Assembly (NCBI RefSeq): GCF_027922005.1
Contig: NZ_BSEV01000030.1
Coordinates: 44,933 to 108,932, forward strand
Source of the DNA: Streptosporangium carneum
GTDB lineage: Bacteria; Actinomycetota; Actinomycetes; Streptosporangiales; Streptosporangiaceae
Direction: 5' to 3'
DNA length: 64,000 bases
This document shows positions 25,176 to 32,975 of this stretch, in pieces. The notes below the pieces were generated by a model that did no database searches, had not been told where the DNA came from, and saw only the letters and a program-made list of their open reading frames with translations. Each line of letters starts with the position of its first letter. The first letter of the stretch is position 1. The position numbers and the translations under genes were made by a program.

Positions 25176-26732
25176 GTGCGGGAGAGAACGAAGCCGCGGG
25201 GGCTCGGCGCGGTCATCGGATGGACGGCCCTGTCCACCGTGGTGCCGGGCGCGGCGCACCTGCGGGTCGGATGGCGTAAGACCGGGCTGGCGCTGGTGTC
25301 GGCCTACGCTCTGCTGCTGCTGGGCGTGCTGTGGGTGCTGCTCACCGTCGACTTCGGCGACCTGCTCGGGCAGCTGACCGCCTCCTCCTCGTGGCTGACC
25401 GGCGTCACGGTCGCCTCCCTGGCGCTCGGCGCCGCCTGGTTCGCACTGGTCGTGCACTCCTTCACGGTGCTGAACCCCGGCACGCTCCGCGGCGCGAGGC
25501 AGGCCGTGGCGGGCGCGGTCGCGGGGCTGCTCGCGGTCGCGGTCGTGGTGCCGTTCGGCCTGGTCGGCCAGTACGTCTCGGTCTCGCAGTCGGCGATCGA
25601 CAAGATCTTCAGCGCCGCGCCGACCACGCCGGCGCCCCAGGCCTCCCAGGAGGCGGACCCGTGGGCGGGCAGGAGCCGGGTGAACATCCTGCTGCTCGGC
25701 GGCGACGCCGACACCCACCGGGTCGGCGTCAGGACCGACAGCATCAACCTGGCCAGCATCGATGTCGAAACCGGCAACACCGTGCTGCTGGGACTGCCGC
25801 GCAACCTGGAGAACGTCCGTTTCGTTCCTGGTTCTCCGATGGCCAGGCGGTTCCCCGACGGTTTCCGGCTGCCCGCCAACCCGGACGGCTCGCGCGAGGA
25901 CCTGCTCTTCGCGGTCTGGGAGTACGCCGACGCCCATCCGGAGATCTTCGGCGGACGCAAGGGGCAGGGCACGAAGACCCTCATGGAGACGATCGGCTAC
26001 ACACTCGGCCTGAGGGTCGACTGGTACGCCCTGGTGAACATGTGGGGATTCGCCCGGCTGATCGACGCCATCGGCGGAGTGCGGCTGACCGTGCCGCAGG
26101 ACGTGGTCTTCGGCAAGTACAACGAGGGCCTGGTCAAGGCCGGAACCCGCAGGCTCGGCGGAGCCGACGCGATGTGGTTCGCCCGCTCGCGCACCTACAG
26201 CGACGACTACACCCGGATGGGACGCCAGCGCTGCGTGCTGGGCGCCCTGCTCCAGCAGGCCGACCCGGCGACGGTGCTCGCCCGCTTCAACCGGATCGCG
26301 CTGGCCACCAAGGAACTTCTCAGGACCGACATCCCGCGCCCGATGCTGGAGCACCTGGTCCCGCTGGCGTTGAAGGTGAAGAACGCCAAGGTGACCAGCG
26401 TCCAGTTCGTCCCTCCGCTGATCAACACCGGCTACCCCGACTGGAACAAGATCCGCGTCGTCACGGCGAAGGCCATCCGCGCCTCGAACGTCTCCCGGCA
26501 GCGTCTCACCGCGACCGCCTCGCCCACGGCCACCGCGGTCGCCGGGTCGCCGACCGCCACGGCCTCGCCCAGCGGCACCGCCGCCTCCCCGGAAACCGGC
26601 CGGAGCGCCGGGCCGCGTGCCACGCCGACCACCGCTCAGCGGGCGGGGACGGACTCGGAGGCCAGGTCCGGGACCGACGGCAAACCCGTGGACCCCACGG
26701 TCCCGAAGGGGATCAGCGAGGGCTGCGCCTGA
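25176..26732 (+). CDS. LytR-CpsA-Psr (LCP) family cell-wall glycopolymer transferase
   Basis: About 518 residues from GTG at 25176 (GGGGAGCAG just upstream; a TTG at 25089 is less likely). Three to four membrane helices in the N-terminal 150 residues place the LCP domain outside the cell. That domain has RVNILLLGGDAD, GVRTDSINLASID and LPRNLENV, with the conserved Arg/Asp residues that bind polyprenyl pyrophosphate substrates. LCP proteins move teichoic-acid-like or other glycopolymers from lipid carriers to peptidoglycan. The C-terminal 100 residues are a Thr/Ala/Ser/Pro-rich tail ending EGCA. Four N-terminal helices rather than one is typical of one actinobacterial LCP subgroup. It is monocistronic as far as can be seen. 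Confidence 0.9.
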   Translation: MRERTKPRGLGAVIGWTALSTVVPGAAHLRVGWRKTGLALVSAYALLLLGVLWVLLTVDFGDLLGQLTASSSWLTGVTVASLALGAAWFALVVHSFTVLNPGTLRGARQAVAGAVAGLLAVAVVVPFGLVGQYVSVSQSAIDKIFSAAPTTPAPQASQEADPWAGRSRVNILLLGGDADTHRVGVRTDSINLASIDVETGNTVLLGLPRNLENVRFVPGSPMARRFPDGFRLPANPDGSREDLLFAVWEYADAHPEIFGGRKGQGTKTLMETIGYTLGLRVDWYALVNMWGFARLIDAIGGVRLTVPQDVVFGKYNEGLVKAGTRRLGGADAMWFARSRTYSDDYTRMGRQRCVLGALLQQADPATVLARFNRIALATKELLRTDIPRPMLEHLVPLALKVKNAKVTSVQFVPPLINTGYPDWNKIRVVTAKAIRASNVSRQRLTATASPTATAVAGSPTATASPSGTAASPETGRSAGPRATPTTAQRAGTDSEARSGTDGKPVDPTVPKGISEGCA

Positions 26733-26785
26733 CCCCTCCCCCGCGCGCCGCCGGCGCGGGGACCGGCTCCACACGCCGCGGGCCC

Positions 26786-27790
26786 CTACACGCTGTAGGA
26801 GTCCCTGGCCAGACGGCGGACGCGCGCCACGTCGACGTTGTGGCCCAGCCCTGGCTGGGTGAGCGGCACGGCCACGACGCCGCCGGAGGCGCCGACCGGC
26901 GGGGTGACGATCTGCGCGCTGCGCGGGGGCTCGGCCACGTCGCAGGGCAGCCCGCAGCCGGGCAGGCTGGCCGCGGCGACCGTCGCGGCCCTGGCCAGAC
27001 CGGTGCCCTGGCCTCCCGAACAGGCGATCTCCCAGCCCGCCGCCGTCGCGGTGTCGTGCATCCGCCGCACCTCACGCAGGGAGCCCAGGAGCGCGGGGCG
27101 CAACAGCAGCGCCCTGCCCGCGTTCGTCGCGATCGCCTCGTCGAGCTCGGCCGCGGAGGAGATTTCGAGCAGCACCGGCGCGGCGACGCGTTCCTGCAGG
27201 TCGGCGTGGCCTGCGAGGTCGACGAACGGACGCTCGATGGACGACAGCGCGTAGGCGTCCATCGCCTCGAGGGCGTCGGCGTCGGTGTAGGCGCGGCGGG
27301 CGTCGACGCCGATGCCGAGCGCGGGGTACGCCTGCCGCACCGCGCGCAGCGGCTCGATGTCCCACCCCGGGTGGACGTCCAGGGTGACGTGGGCGTATCC
27401 GGCGCAGACATGGCGGTTGACCCGCGCGACCAGGCTCTCCAGGTTGCGCTCGGCGCCGATCCTGACGGTGGCCGTCAGCGAGGTACGGCTGCCGCCCAGC
27501 GCGTGGGAGAGCGGAACCCCGAGCATCCTCGCCCACAGGTCCCAGCAGGCCATGTCGGCGGCGGAGCCCCCGGGAACCTCGCCCAGCTCGTCGGGGTGCT
27601 CCCAGTCGACGCCGATCAGCGCCTCGGCGAGTCCTTCCTGCAGGAGCCTCCAGGTCTTGGGGGCGGGGTCGACGACCTCTCCCCAGCCGGTCATGCCCCC
27701 ATAGTCGGTGAGCCGGACGAGGATCGTCTCTGGCCGCCTGCCGTAGGGCAGGACCAACCGGAACACCTCAAGCTCACGTACGCGCGGCAT
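26786..27790 (-). CDS. Enolase-superfamily protein (MenC/OSBS-like) with degenerate active site
   Basis: A 334-residue protein with the muconate-lactonizing/OSBS layout: N-terminal cap (MPRVRELEVFRLVLPYGRRP, GWGEVVDPAPKTW) and a C-terminal barrel. Active MenC/NSAR proteins have a KxK motif (KLKIKPGWD); here it reads TLDVHPGWD, so both lysines are replaced. The second lysine (usually IKP..GG) is Arg in LLLRPALLG. The metal ligands are partly kept (DARRAYTD, IERPF), but the third reads LLEIS rather than LDES. Length and fold are normal, so the gene is intact but its product is unlikely to do acid/base proton abstraction by the family mechanism. Start ATG at 27790. Alone between an LCP gene (convergent) and an MFS gene. 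Confidence 0.85.
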   Translation of the reverse strand: MPRVRELEVFRLVLPYGRRPETILVRLTDYGGMTGWGEVVDPAPKTWRLLQEGLAEALIGVDWEHPDELGEVPGGSAADMACWDLWARMLGVPLSHALGGSRTSLTATVRIGAERNLESLVARVNRHVCAGYAHVTLDVHPGWDIEPLRAVRQAYPALGIGVDARRAYTDADALEAMDAYALSSIERPFVDLAGHADLQERVAAPVLLEISSAAELDEAIATNAGRALLLRPALLGSLREVRRMHDTATAAGWEIACSGGQGTGLARAATVAAASLPGCGLPCDVAEPPRSAQIVTPPVGASGGVVAVPLTQPGLGHNVDVARVRRLARDSYSV

Positions 27791-27844
27791 GAACCCCCTC
27801 GATTCCTTACGTCTTTCGGGAAAACGCCATGGGAAAGCGTCTCG

Positions 27845-27876
27845 TAAAAAACGAGTCCCGCCCGAAGGCGGGACTC
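27845..27876 (-). terminator. Rho-independent terminator of the MFS gene (C-UUCG-G loop)
   Basis: On the minus strand GAGTCCCGCC, loop TTCG, GGCGGGACTC, then GTTTTTT. Ten perfect pairs, a C(UUCG)G tetraloop and a T-tract make it unusually classical for such a GC-rich genome. It lies after the MFS stop at 27986 and before the enolase-superfamily start at 27790. Confidence 0.9.
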
Positions 27877-27985
27877 ATCTCCCAACACGAAGGCGCTCGG
27901 CGTTCTTCCATGGTGCCACGCCCGCCCGGCCCCGAATCTGCCCGAACCGTCTGTGAGCCGGCCCCGGACCGGCCACGCCCGGCGG

Positions 27986-29341
27986 TCAGCTCCTGAACCG
28001 GCCTCCGACGAACACCCCCACGCCCGCCATGAGCGCCGTCAGCGCGAAGCACACGAGGTAGACGGGAGCCTCCGCGCCGAAGACCGCGACGATCACACCG
28101 ACGACGGCGACCGTCACCACGGTGAAGACCGACTCCCCGATTCCCATGGAGGCGCTGTTCTCCCCCTCCTCTCCGGGGTTCGACAGTTCCAGCACGAGCA
28201 CCGACAGCGTGGGGTAGGCGCTTCCGATGCCGAACCCGGCGACGGCCTCGCCGAGGACGGCGAACAGGACGGGGACGTCGGGGAAGACGGTCAGGGCCAT
28301 CAGCACGGTCCCTGCGGCGATGAGTGCCGGGCCGACGCGCAGGATCAGGACCCGGTCGTAGCGCCTGCGCCCGACGACCCACGACGCGAACGCCCAGGCC
28401 AGCGCGCCCGCGGTGAGCACCATCCCGGCGCCGGTCGGTGACAGCCCGTGCTCCCCGGTGAGGATGAGCGGCAGGAACACCTCGCCGCCGATGACGGTGG
28501 CGCCGACGATGCCGCGCAGCGTGATCACCGAGGGCAGGCCGCGCGCGCCGCGGAGGGTGCCGGGCGGCAGCAGCCTGGGAAGCGACAGGACCAGCAGGAA
28601 CAGCCCGGCCGCCAGCAGGAGCAGCCCGGCGCCTCCGGCCGCGCCGCCGTACTGCATGAGCGCGGCGCCCACCGCCGTCAGCACCGCCCAGCCCAGTCTC
28701 CTGACGATGGAGGTGCGCTCACCCGTCTCCGCGCGCTCCTCGCCCGCCGGAGCGGCGGCGAGGCCGCGCCAGAGCAGCAACGCCGCCGGGGCGACGAACA
28801 ACGGCACCCCGAGGAAGACCCAGCGCCAGCCCACCTGCTCGACCACGACGCCGGCGACCAGGGGGCCGACCATGGACGGCACCACCCAGCCCGCCGCGAA
28901 GATCGAGAACACCTTGGGGTGCATGTCCGCCGGGTAGACCCGTGACACCAGGACGTACATCGCGACCTGGAAGATCCCTCCCCCGAAACCCTGCACGAAC
29001 CTGCCCAGGATGAACACGTCCATGCTCGGCGCCACCCCCGCGACCACCAGCCCGGCCACGAAGGTCGCGACGCCCGCCCAGAGGGGGGCGACCGGTCCGC
29101 GAAGGTCCGCCCAGCGCCCGCCCAGCACGGTGGCCACCACCCCGGCCGCCAGCGCCCCGCTGAAGGCCAGGGCGTACAGCGCGATCCCGTCGAGGGCCCG
29201 TCCCACGACCGGCATGGCCGTCGCCACCGCGAGCGCCTCGAACGCCACCAGGACGATCAGCGCCACCATGCCGACCGTCAGCGCGCGATAACGCTCAGCG
29301 AATATCCCCGCGGAGGGCGCGGCAACCGTCGTAGTAGTCAT
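27986..29341 (-). CDS. MFS transporter
   Basis: A 451-residue membrane protein with about 12-14 hydrophobic helices. The loop GGRWADLRG follows helix 2, the MFS motif A position, and LGRFVQGFGGGIFQVAMYVL and GPLVAGVVVEQVGWRWVFLG are the family's motif C-like region (antiporter signature). This points to drug/proton antiporter-type efflux, substrate unknown. ATG at 29341. It is single, with a strong terminator behind it; the 295-bp region up to the NTF2-like gene (29342-29636) serves as a divergent promoter area and shows a direct repeat GAGGGTTGGCGAGGAGGGTT. Confidence 0.9.
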   Translation of the reverse strand: MTTTTVAAPSAGIFAERYRALTVGMVALIVLVAFEALAVATAMPVVGRALDGIALYALAFSGALAAGVVATVLGGRWADLRGPVAPLWAGVATFVAGLVVAGVAPSMDVFILGRFVQGFGGGIFQVAMYVLVSRVYPADMHPKVFSIFAAGWVVPSMVGPLVAGVVVEQVGWRWVFLGVPLFVAPAALLLWRGLAAAPAGEERAETGERTSIVRRLGWAVLTAVGAALMQYGGAAGGAGLLLLAAGLFLLVLSLPRLLPPGTLRGARGLPSVITLRGIVGATVIGGEVFLPLILTGEHGLSPTGAGMVLTAGALAWAFASWVVGRRRYDRVLILRVGPALIAAGTVLMALTVFPDVPVLFAVLGEAVAGFGIGSAYPTLSVLVLELSNPGEEGENSASMGIGESVFTVVTVAVVGVIVAVFGAEAPVYLVCFALTALMAGVGVFVGGRFRS

Positions 29342-29636
29342 GAACCGGACAGTACGGCGGCCGCCTCGCGCCGGGCATCGGCCCCGAGGCTCAGCCCTTG
29401 GTCGTAGGACCGCGCCCCCGAGGCGAACCGCCGGGCCTCACGTGAACCGCCGGGCCCGGCGAGCCGGGCCTGGCGAGGAGGGTTGGCGAGGAGGGTTGGC
29501 GAGAGGCCCGTGAGCTGGACCGGCACATCACTGTGCGCCCCGGACAGGAAAGTGCCTTCTTCCCCTTCTCCCGGTCGGCTGCCGACCATGTACCCCGTAT
29601 CACTTCACGAGCCCAGAGGGAACGAGGAGCACGGCC

Positions 29637-30140
29637 ATGGCTGAGACCGGCGCAGAGGCTGGCATGAAGAGCGGCGCGGAGACCGCCCGGCAGATTCGGG
29701 AGCTCGCCGACCGCGCGGCGGTGCTGGACCTGGTCAACGCCTACGCCACAGCCCTGGACACCAGGGACTGGGAGGCGCTCGGCGGGCTGTTCACCGAGGA
29801 CGCACGCTGGGAGTACGGCGGATCGAACGGGTCGGGGGGATACGCCCGCTCGGGGCCCGAGGCCATCGTCGCCCTGATGCGCGCGTCCTTGGAGCCTCTG
29901 GACGCGACACAGCACCTGAACGGCAACAACGTCGTCACGGTGCGCGGCGACGAGGCCGAGCACACCGGCTACGCCCACGCCCAGCACGTCAAGCGCGGCC
30001 TGCCCGGCGGCGAGTCGTACCTCGGGGGCGTCCGTTACCGGGACCGGCTGCGCCGGACTCCCGACGGCTGGCGGTTCAGTCACCGCCTGCTGACCCACAT
30101 GTGGGGCGAGGGCAACCCGGCGGTGCTCGGCAGCCGATAG
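29637..30140 (+). CDS. SnoaL-like / NTF2-fold protein
   Basis: A 167-residue cytoplasmic protein. After a 20-residue tail the fold signature appears: IRELADRAAVLDLVNAYATA, LDTRDWEALGGLFTEDARWE, then a strand-rich half ending YRDRLRRTPDGWRFSHRL. This cone-shaped fold serves cyclases, dehydratases and ring hydroxylating dioxygenase small subunits; the catalytic role here cannot be told. ATG at 29637, with AGGAGC 8 bases upstream. No enzyme partner is adjacent (MFS gene divergent, TetR gene 350 bp downstream). Confidence 0.82.
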   Translation: MAETGAEAGMKSGAETARQIRELADRAAVLDLVNAYATALDTRDWEALGGLFTEDARWEYGGSNGSGGYARSGPEAIVALMRASLEPLDATQHLNGNNVVTVRGDEAEHTGYAHAQHVKRGLPGGESYLGGVRYRDRLRRTPDGWRFSHRLLTHMWGEGNPAVLGSR

Positions 30141-30455
30141 GACGGCGGCGGCCGGTCCCGTGCCACAGGAGCAGCCGACGGGAGCGGGACCGGCGGAGAC
30201 AGGAACGGCGGGGGCACGGACAGCGGGGGGCACGGACGGCAGCGGAGACAGGGGCGACGGGGCATGGACGACCGGGAGCACGGACTGCGAACGCGGACTG
30301 CGAACGAGAACTGCGAGCACGGACTGGGAACGCGAACGGCGGCAACGTGGCTGGCCGGAAGCGCGGCTGACCGGAAGCGTGACGGGCGGGCTCATGAACG
30401 ACGCGGGCGGAGGCCACTCGTCGCGACGCCGTGAAGCATCGACGTCGTGAAATAT
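30141..30455. other. Intergenic region with degenerate short repeats
   Basis: No gene is supported. From about 30280 to 30340 variants of CGGACTGCGAACG recur (CGGACTGCGAACGCGGACTG, then AACTGCGAG and CGGACTGGGAACG); the repeats give high-scoring but improbable Arg-rich frames on both strands. The right end becomes A/T-rich, forming the promoter of the TetR gene. Confidence 0.5.
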
Positions 30456-30475
30456 ATATGACCGGTCGCTCATAT
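30456..30475 (+). promoter_or_regulatory. Probable TetR operator, imperfect 20-bp palindrome
   Basis: ATATGACCGGTCGCTCATAT has arms ATATGACCG and CGCTCATAT that pair at 8 of 9 positions around a 2-base centre. It lies 20 bp before the GTG of the TetR gene in an A/T-rich pocket, where a self-binding operator would overlap the promoter. The size and symmetry suit TetR dimers. Inference. Confidence 0.55.
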
Positions 30476-30494
30476 TCTTTGGTACGGTTGGAGG

Positions 30495-31124
30495 GTGATC
30501 GACGGACGACTTCAGCGCGGCGAGCGGACTCGCAGGGCGGTGCTCGACACCGCCGTCCAGCTTGCCTCGGTGGAGGGGCTCGAAGGCCTGTCACTCGCCC
30601 GCCTCGCCCAGACGCTCGGTGTCAGCAAGTCCGGCCTTTTCGTCCATTGGCCCGACAAACAAGCACTTCAGCTCGCGATCGTGGAACACGCTCGGCAGCA
30701 GTGGATCGAGCACATCGTCGATCCCGCCCTGCGCGCTCCTCGGGGGCTGCGCAGGCTGCTGGCCCTGCACGAGCTCCGGCTGACGTTCTACGCCTCGGGC
30801 CGGCTGCCCGGCGGCTGCTTCTTCCGTGCCGTCGACAGCGAGTTCGACGACCGGCCCGGCCCGGTTCACGACGCCATCGCCGCCGCGATCGACAGCTGGA
30901 TGGACCTGCTGGCCGACCTCGCCAGGAAAGCCGTGGAGCTGGGCCAGCTGCGTTCCGGCACCGATCCCCGTCAGCTCGCCTTCGAGATAGAGGCACTCGG
31001 CGCGGTCGTGATCGTCCACACCCACCTGCTCCAGCACGAGCACAGCCACGAATACGCCCGCCGCGCCGTGCTCGACCGGCTCCGCGGCCTGGCGACCGAC
31101 CCCAGCATCCTCCCGGAGGCCTGA
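30495..31124 (+). CDS. TetR family transcriptional regulator
   Basis: A 209-residue regulator. The DNA-binding part (about 8-55) contains RTRRAVLDTAVQLASVEGLE and LSLARLAQTLGVSKSGLFVHW. The C-terminal helices (VDSEFDDRPGPVHDAIAAAI) resemble the TetR_C subgroup with the LPGGCFF motif, common in actinobacterial regulators of lipid or aromatic metabolism. It starts at GTG 30495, close behind GGAGG, so the leader is short. A near-perfect palindrome lies just upstream. The next gene starts one base after its stop, so it likely controls itself and the thioesterase. Confidence 0.9.
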   Translation: MIDGRLQRGERTRRAVLDTAVQLASVEGLEGLSLARLAQTLGVSKSGLFVHWPDKQALQLAIVEHARQQWIEHIVDPALRAPRGLRRLLALHELRLTFYASGRLPGGCFFRAVDSEFDDRPGPVHDAIAAAIDSWMDLLADLARKAVELGQLRSGTDPRQLAFEIEALGAVVIVHTHLLQHEHSHEYARRAVLDRLRGLATDPSILPEA

Positions 31125-31125
31125 C

Positions 31126-31575
31126 ATGACGACCGCCCTGTGGCCAGGACACGTCCACCCCGTCCAGATCCATTTCGAGGATCTCGACGCCATGGGCGTG
31201 GTGCACAACGCCCGTTATGTCCTGCTGCTCGAACGGGCGCTGGCCGGCTACTGGGCCGAACGAGGCTGGGCCTTCGACCCCACCAAGCCGCACTTCGCCG
31301 ACATCTTCTTCGTCGTGCGCGAGTTCTCCATCACCTACCAGGTGCCGATCAACAGCGTCGGCGAGGCGGCGGTGCACTTCTGGGTGGAACACCTCGGCAC
31401 GACCAGCGTGGTGTACGGCTTCCGCGTGCTGTCGGCCGACCGGTCGGTGACACACGCGGAGGGCCGCCGCGTCCAGGTCAAACTCGACCCCGCCACGCTG
31501 CGCCCGTCCCCCATGACCCCGGCTCTGCGCACCGCCATCGAGCCCCTGCTCGCCTCGCCCACCACCTCCCTCTGA
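31126..31575 (+). CDS. Hotdog-fold acyl-CoA thioesterase (4-hydroxybenzoyl-CoA thioesterase type)
   Basis: A 149-residue protein with a single hotdog domain. HFEDLDAMGVVHNARYVLLLE holds the family's catalytic Asp followed by G-V-V-H-N-A-R-Y, nearly invariant in YbgC/4HBT-type thioesterases, which hydrolyse short to medium acyl-CoA esters. It is coupled to the upstream TetR gene (one-base gap), so it is probably a target of that regulator. After it, at 31576-31817, two direct repeats with core GCGGTGGGGCGAGA and a long hairpin are seen. Confidence 0.88.
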   Translation: MTTALWPGHVHPVQIHFEDLDAMGVVHNARYVLLLERALAGYWAERGWAFDPTKPHFADIFFVVREFSITYQVPINSVGEAAVHFWVEHLGTTSVVYGFRVLSADRSVTHAEGRRVQVKLDPATLRPSPMTPALRTAIEPLLASPTTSL

Positions 31576-31772
31576 CCGCTCCGAAGGCGGTGGGGCGAGA
31601 GCGCCCTGAAAGCGGTGGGGCGAGACCGCGACGGATCCGGACACAGCAGGGACGCCTCCGCACGAGCACGCACCCCGCCGATGCGACCCCGACCGCCTCG
31701 GACACGACGGGACACGCCCGCGAAGACCCGGGCTACGGAGCCTGAGCCGTTTTCGGCCGGGGCGGCCACGAC

Positions 31773-31813
31773 GCTCTGACGAGGACGGGCCTCCGTGCCA
31801 TCCTCGTCAGAGC
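31773..31813. terminator. Bidirectional hairpin between convergent genes
   Basis: GCTCTGACGAGGA (31773-31785) and TCCTCGTCAGAGC (31801-31813) form 13 perfect base pairs around a 15-base loop, without a T-tract. It lies between the thioesterase and the VWA gene, whose 3' ends face each other. Confidence 0.7.
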
Positions 31814-31817
31814 CGGA

Positions 31818-32975
31818 TCAGGTGGCCGTGCGTTCCAGCTCCCGCTCGACCCACTGGCCGATGTCGCGGCGCTCGATGGCCGCGGCCATGAGGCCCGGGA
31901 AGGCGTCGGGGGTGCAGGCGAAGGCGGGCACGCCCATGGCGGCCAGCGCGGCGGCGTTCTCGTGGTCGTAGAAGGGCGCGCCCTCGTCGGAGAGCGCCAG
32001 CAGCACGATCACCTGGACTCCGGCCGCGGTCATCTGGGCGACCCGGCGGAGCATCTCCTCCCTGACGCCTCCCTCGTAGAGGTCGCTGATCAGGATGAAG
32101 ATCGAGTCAGTGGGCCGGGTGATGAGGCCCTGGCTGTAGGCGATGGCCCGGTTGATGTCGGTCCCGCCGCCGAGCTGTGTGCCGAACAACAGCTCGACCG
32201 GGTCGTGGAGCTGGTCGGTCAGGTCCACGACCGCGGTGTCGAAGACCACCAGCGAGGTCCTGAGCGAGCGCATCGAGGCGAGCACCGCCCCGAAGACGCT
32301 CGAGTAGACCACTGAGGCGGCCATCGACCCGCTCTGGTCGATGCAGAGCACGACCTCGCGCTGGACCGCTCGCTGCCGCCGGCCGTACCCGACGAGTCTG
32401 GAGGGCACCACGGTGTTCCGCTCGGGCAGGTAGTTCTTCAGGTTGGCCCGGATGGTGCGGTCCCAGTCGATGTCGGCGACCCGCTTGGGCCGGTGGGTCC
32501 GCGCCGACCGGTCCAGCGCCCCGGTCACGGCCGCCTTCGTCCGCTGCACGAGCCGCCGTTCGAGCTCGGAGACGACCTTTCTGACCAGCGCGCGTGCCGA
32601 CTCTCGTGCCTTCTCCGGCATCACGCGGTTGAGCGACAGAAGAGTGCCGACCAGGTGGACGTCTGGTTCGACCGCCTCGAGCATCTCCGGCTCCAGCAAC
32701 AGCCGGGTGAGGTTCAGCCGTTCGACGGCGTCCTTCTGCATGACCTGGACCACGGTCGAGGGGAAGTAGGAGCGGATGTCGCCCAGCCAGCGCGCCACCC
32801 TGGGCGCCGAGGCTCCGAGCCCTCCGCTCCGTTCCCGGCCGTCCGTGCCGCCCGCGTTGTAGAGCGCGGCCAGGGCCCCGTCCATCTGCGCGTCGACCCC
32901 GCCGAGCGCGCAGCCGGTGCCGTCGGCGTCCCCGCCGAGCACCAGCCGCCAGCGGCGCAGTCTCTCGTCCGTCAC
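31818..32975 (-). CDS. VWA domain protein of the MoxR-DUF5682 system
   Basis: A 385-residue protein. GTG start at 32975, overlapping the TGA of the DUF5682 gene (GTGA). The N-terminal helical part (about 1-170) is unassigned; the C-terminal von Willebrand A domain (about 180-370) has a complete metal site: CIDQSGSMAAS (DxSxS), GGGTDINRAI and LISDLYEGG. VWA proteins act with MoxR AAA+ ATPases, as in the CoxD/CoxE and RavA/ViaA pairs, to remodel or insert metal cofactors in partners. It is the last gene of a five-gene operon; the partner ATPase is two genes upstream. Confidence 0.9.
   Translation of the reverse strand: MTDERLRRWRLVLGGDADGTGCALGGVDAQMDGALAALYNAGGTDGRERSGGLGASAPRVARWLGDIRSYFPSTVVQVMQKDAVERLNLTRLLLEPEMLEAVEPDVHLVGTLLSLNRVMPEKARESARALVRKVVSELERRLVQRTKAAVTGALDRSARTHRPKRVADIDWDRTIRANLKNYLPERNTVVPSRLVGYGRRQRAVQREVVLCIDQSGSMAASVVYSSVFGAVLASMRSLRTSLVVFDTAVVDLTDQLHDPVELLFGTQLGGGTDINRAIAYSQGLITRPTDSIFILISDLYEGGVREEMLRRVAQMTAAGVQVIVLLALSDEGAPFYDHENAAALAAMGVPAFACTPDAFPGLMAAAIERRDIGQWVERELERTAT

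Noticed and set aside
30101..30450. Short frames in the repeat-bearing gap before the TetR gene
   Set aside because: Their pattern comes from degenerate nucleotide repeats; no start with a ribosome site.
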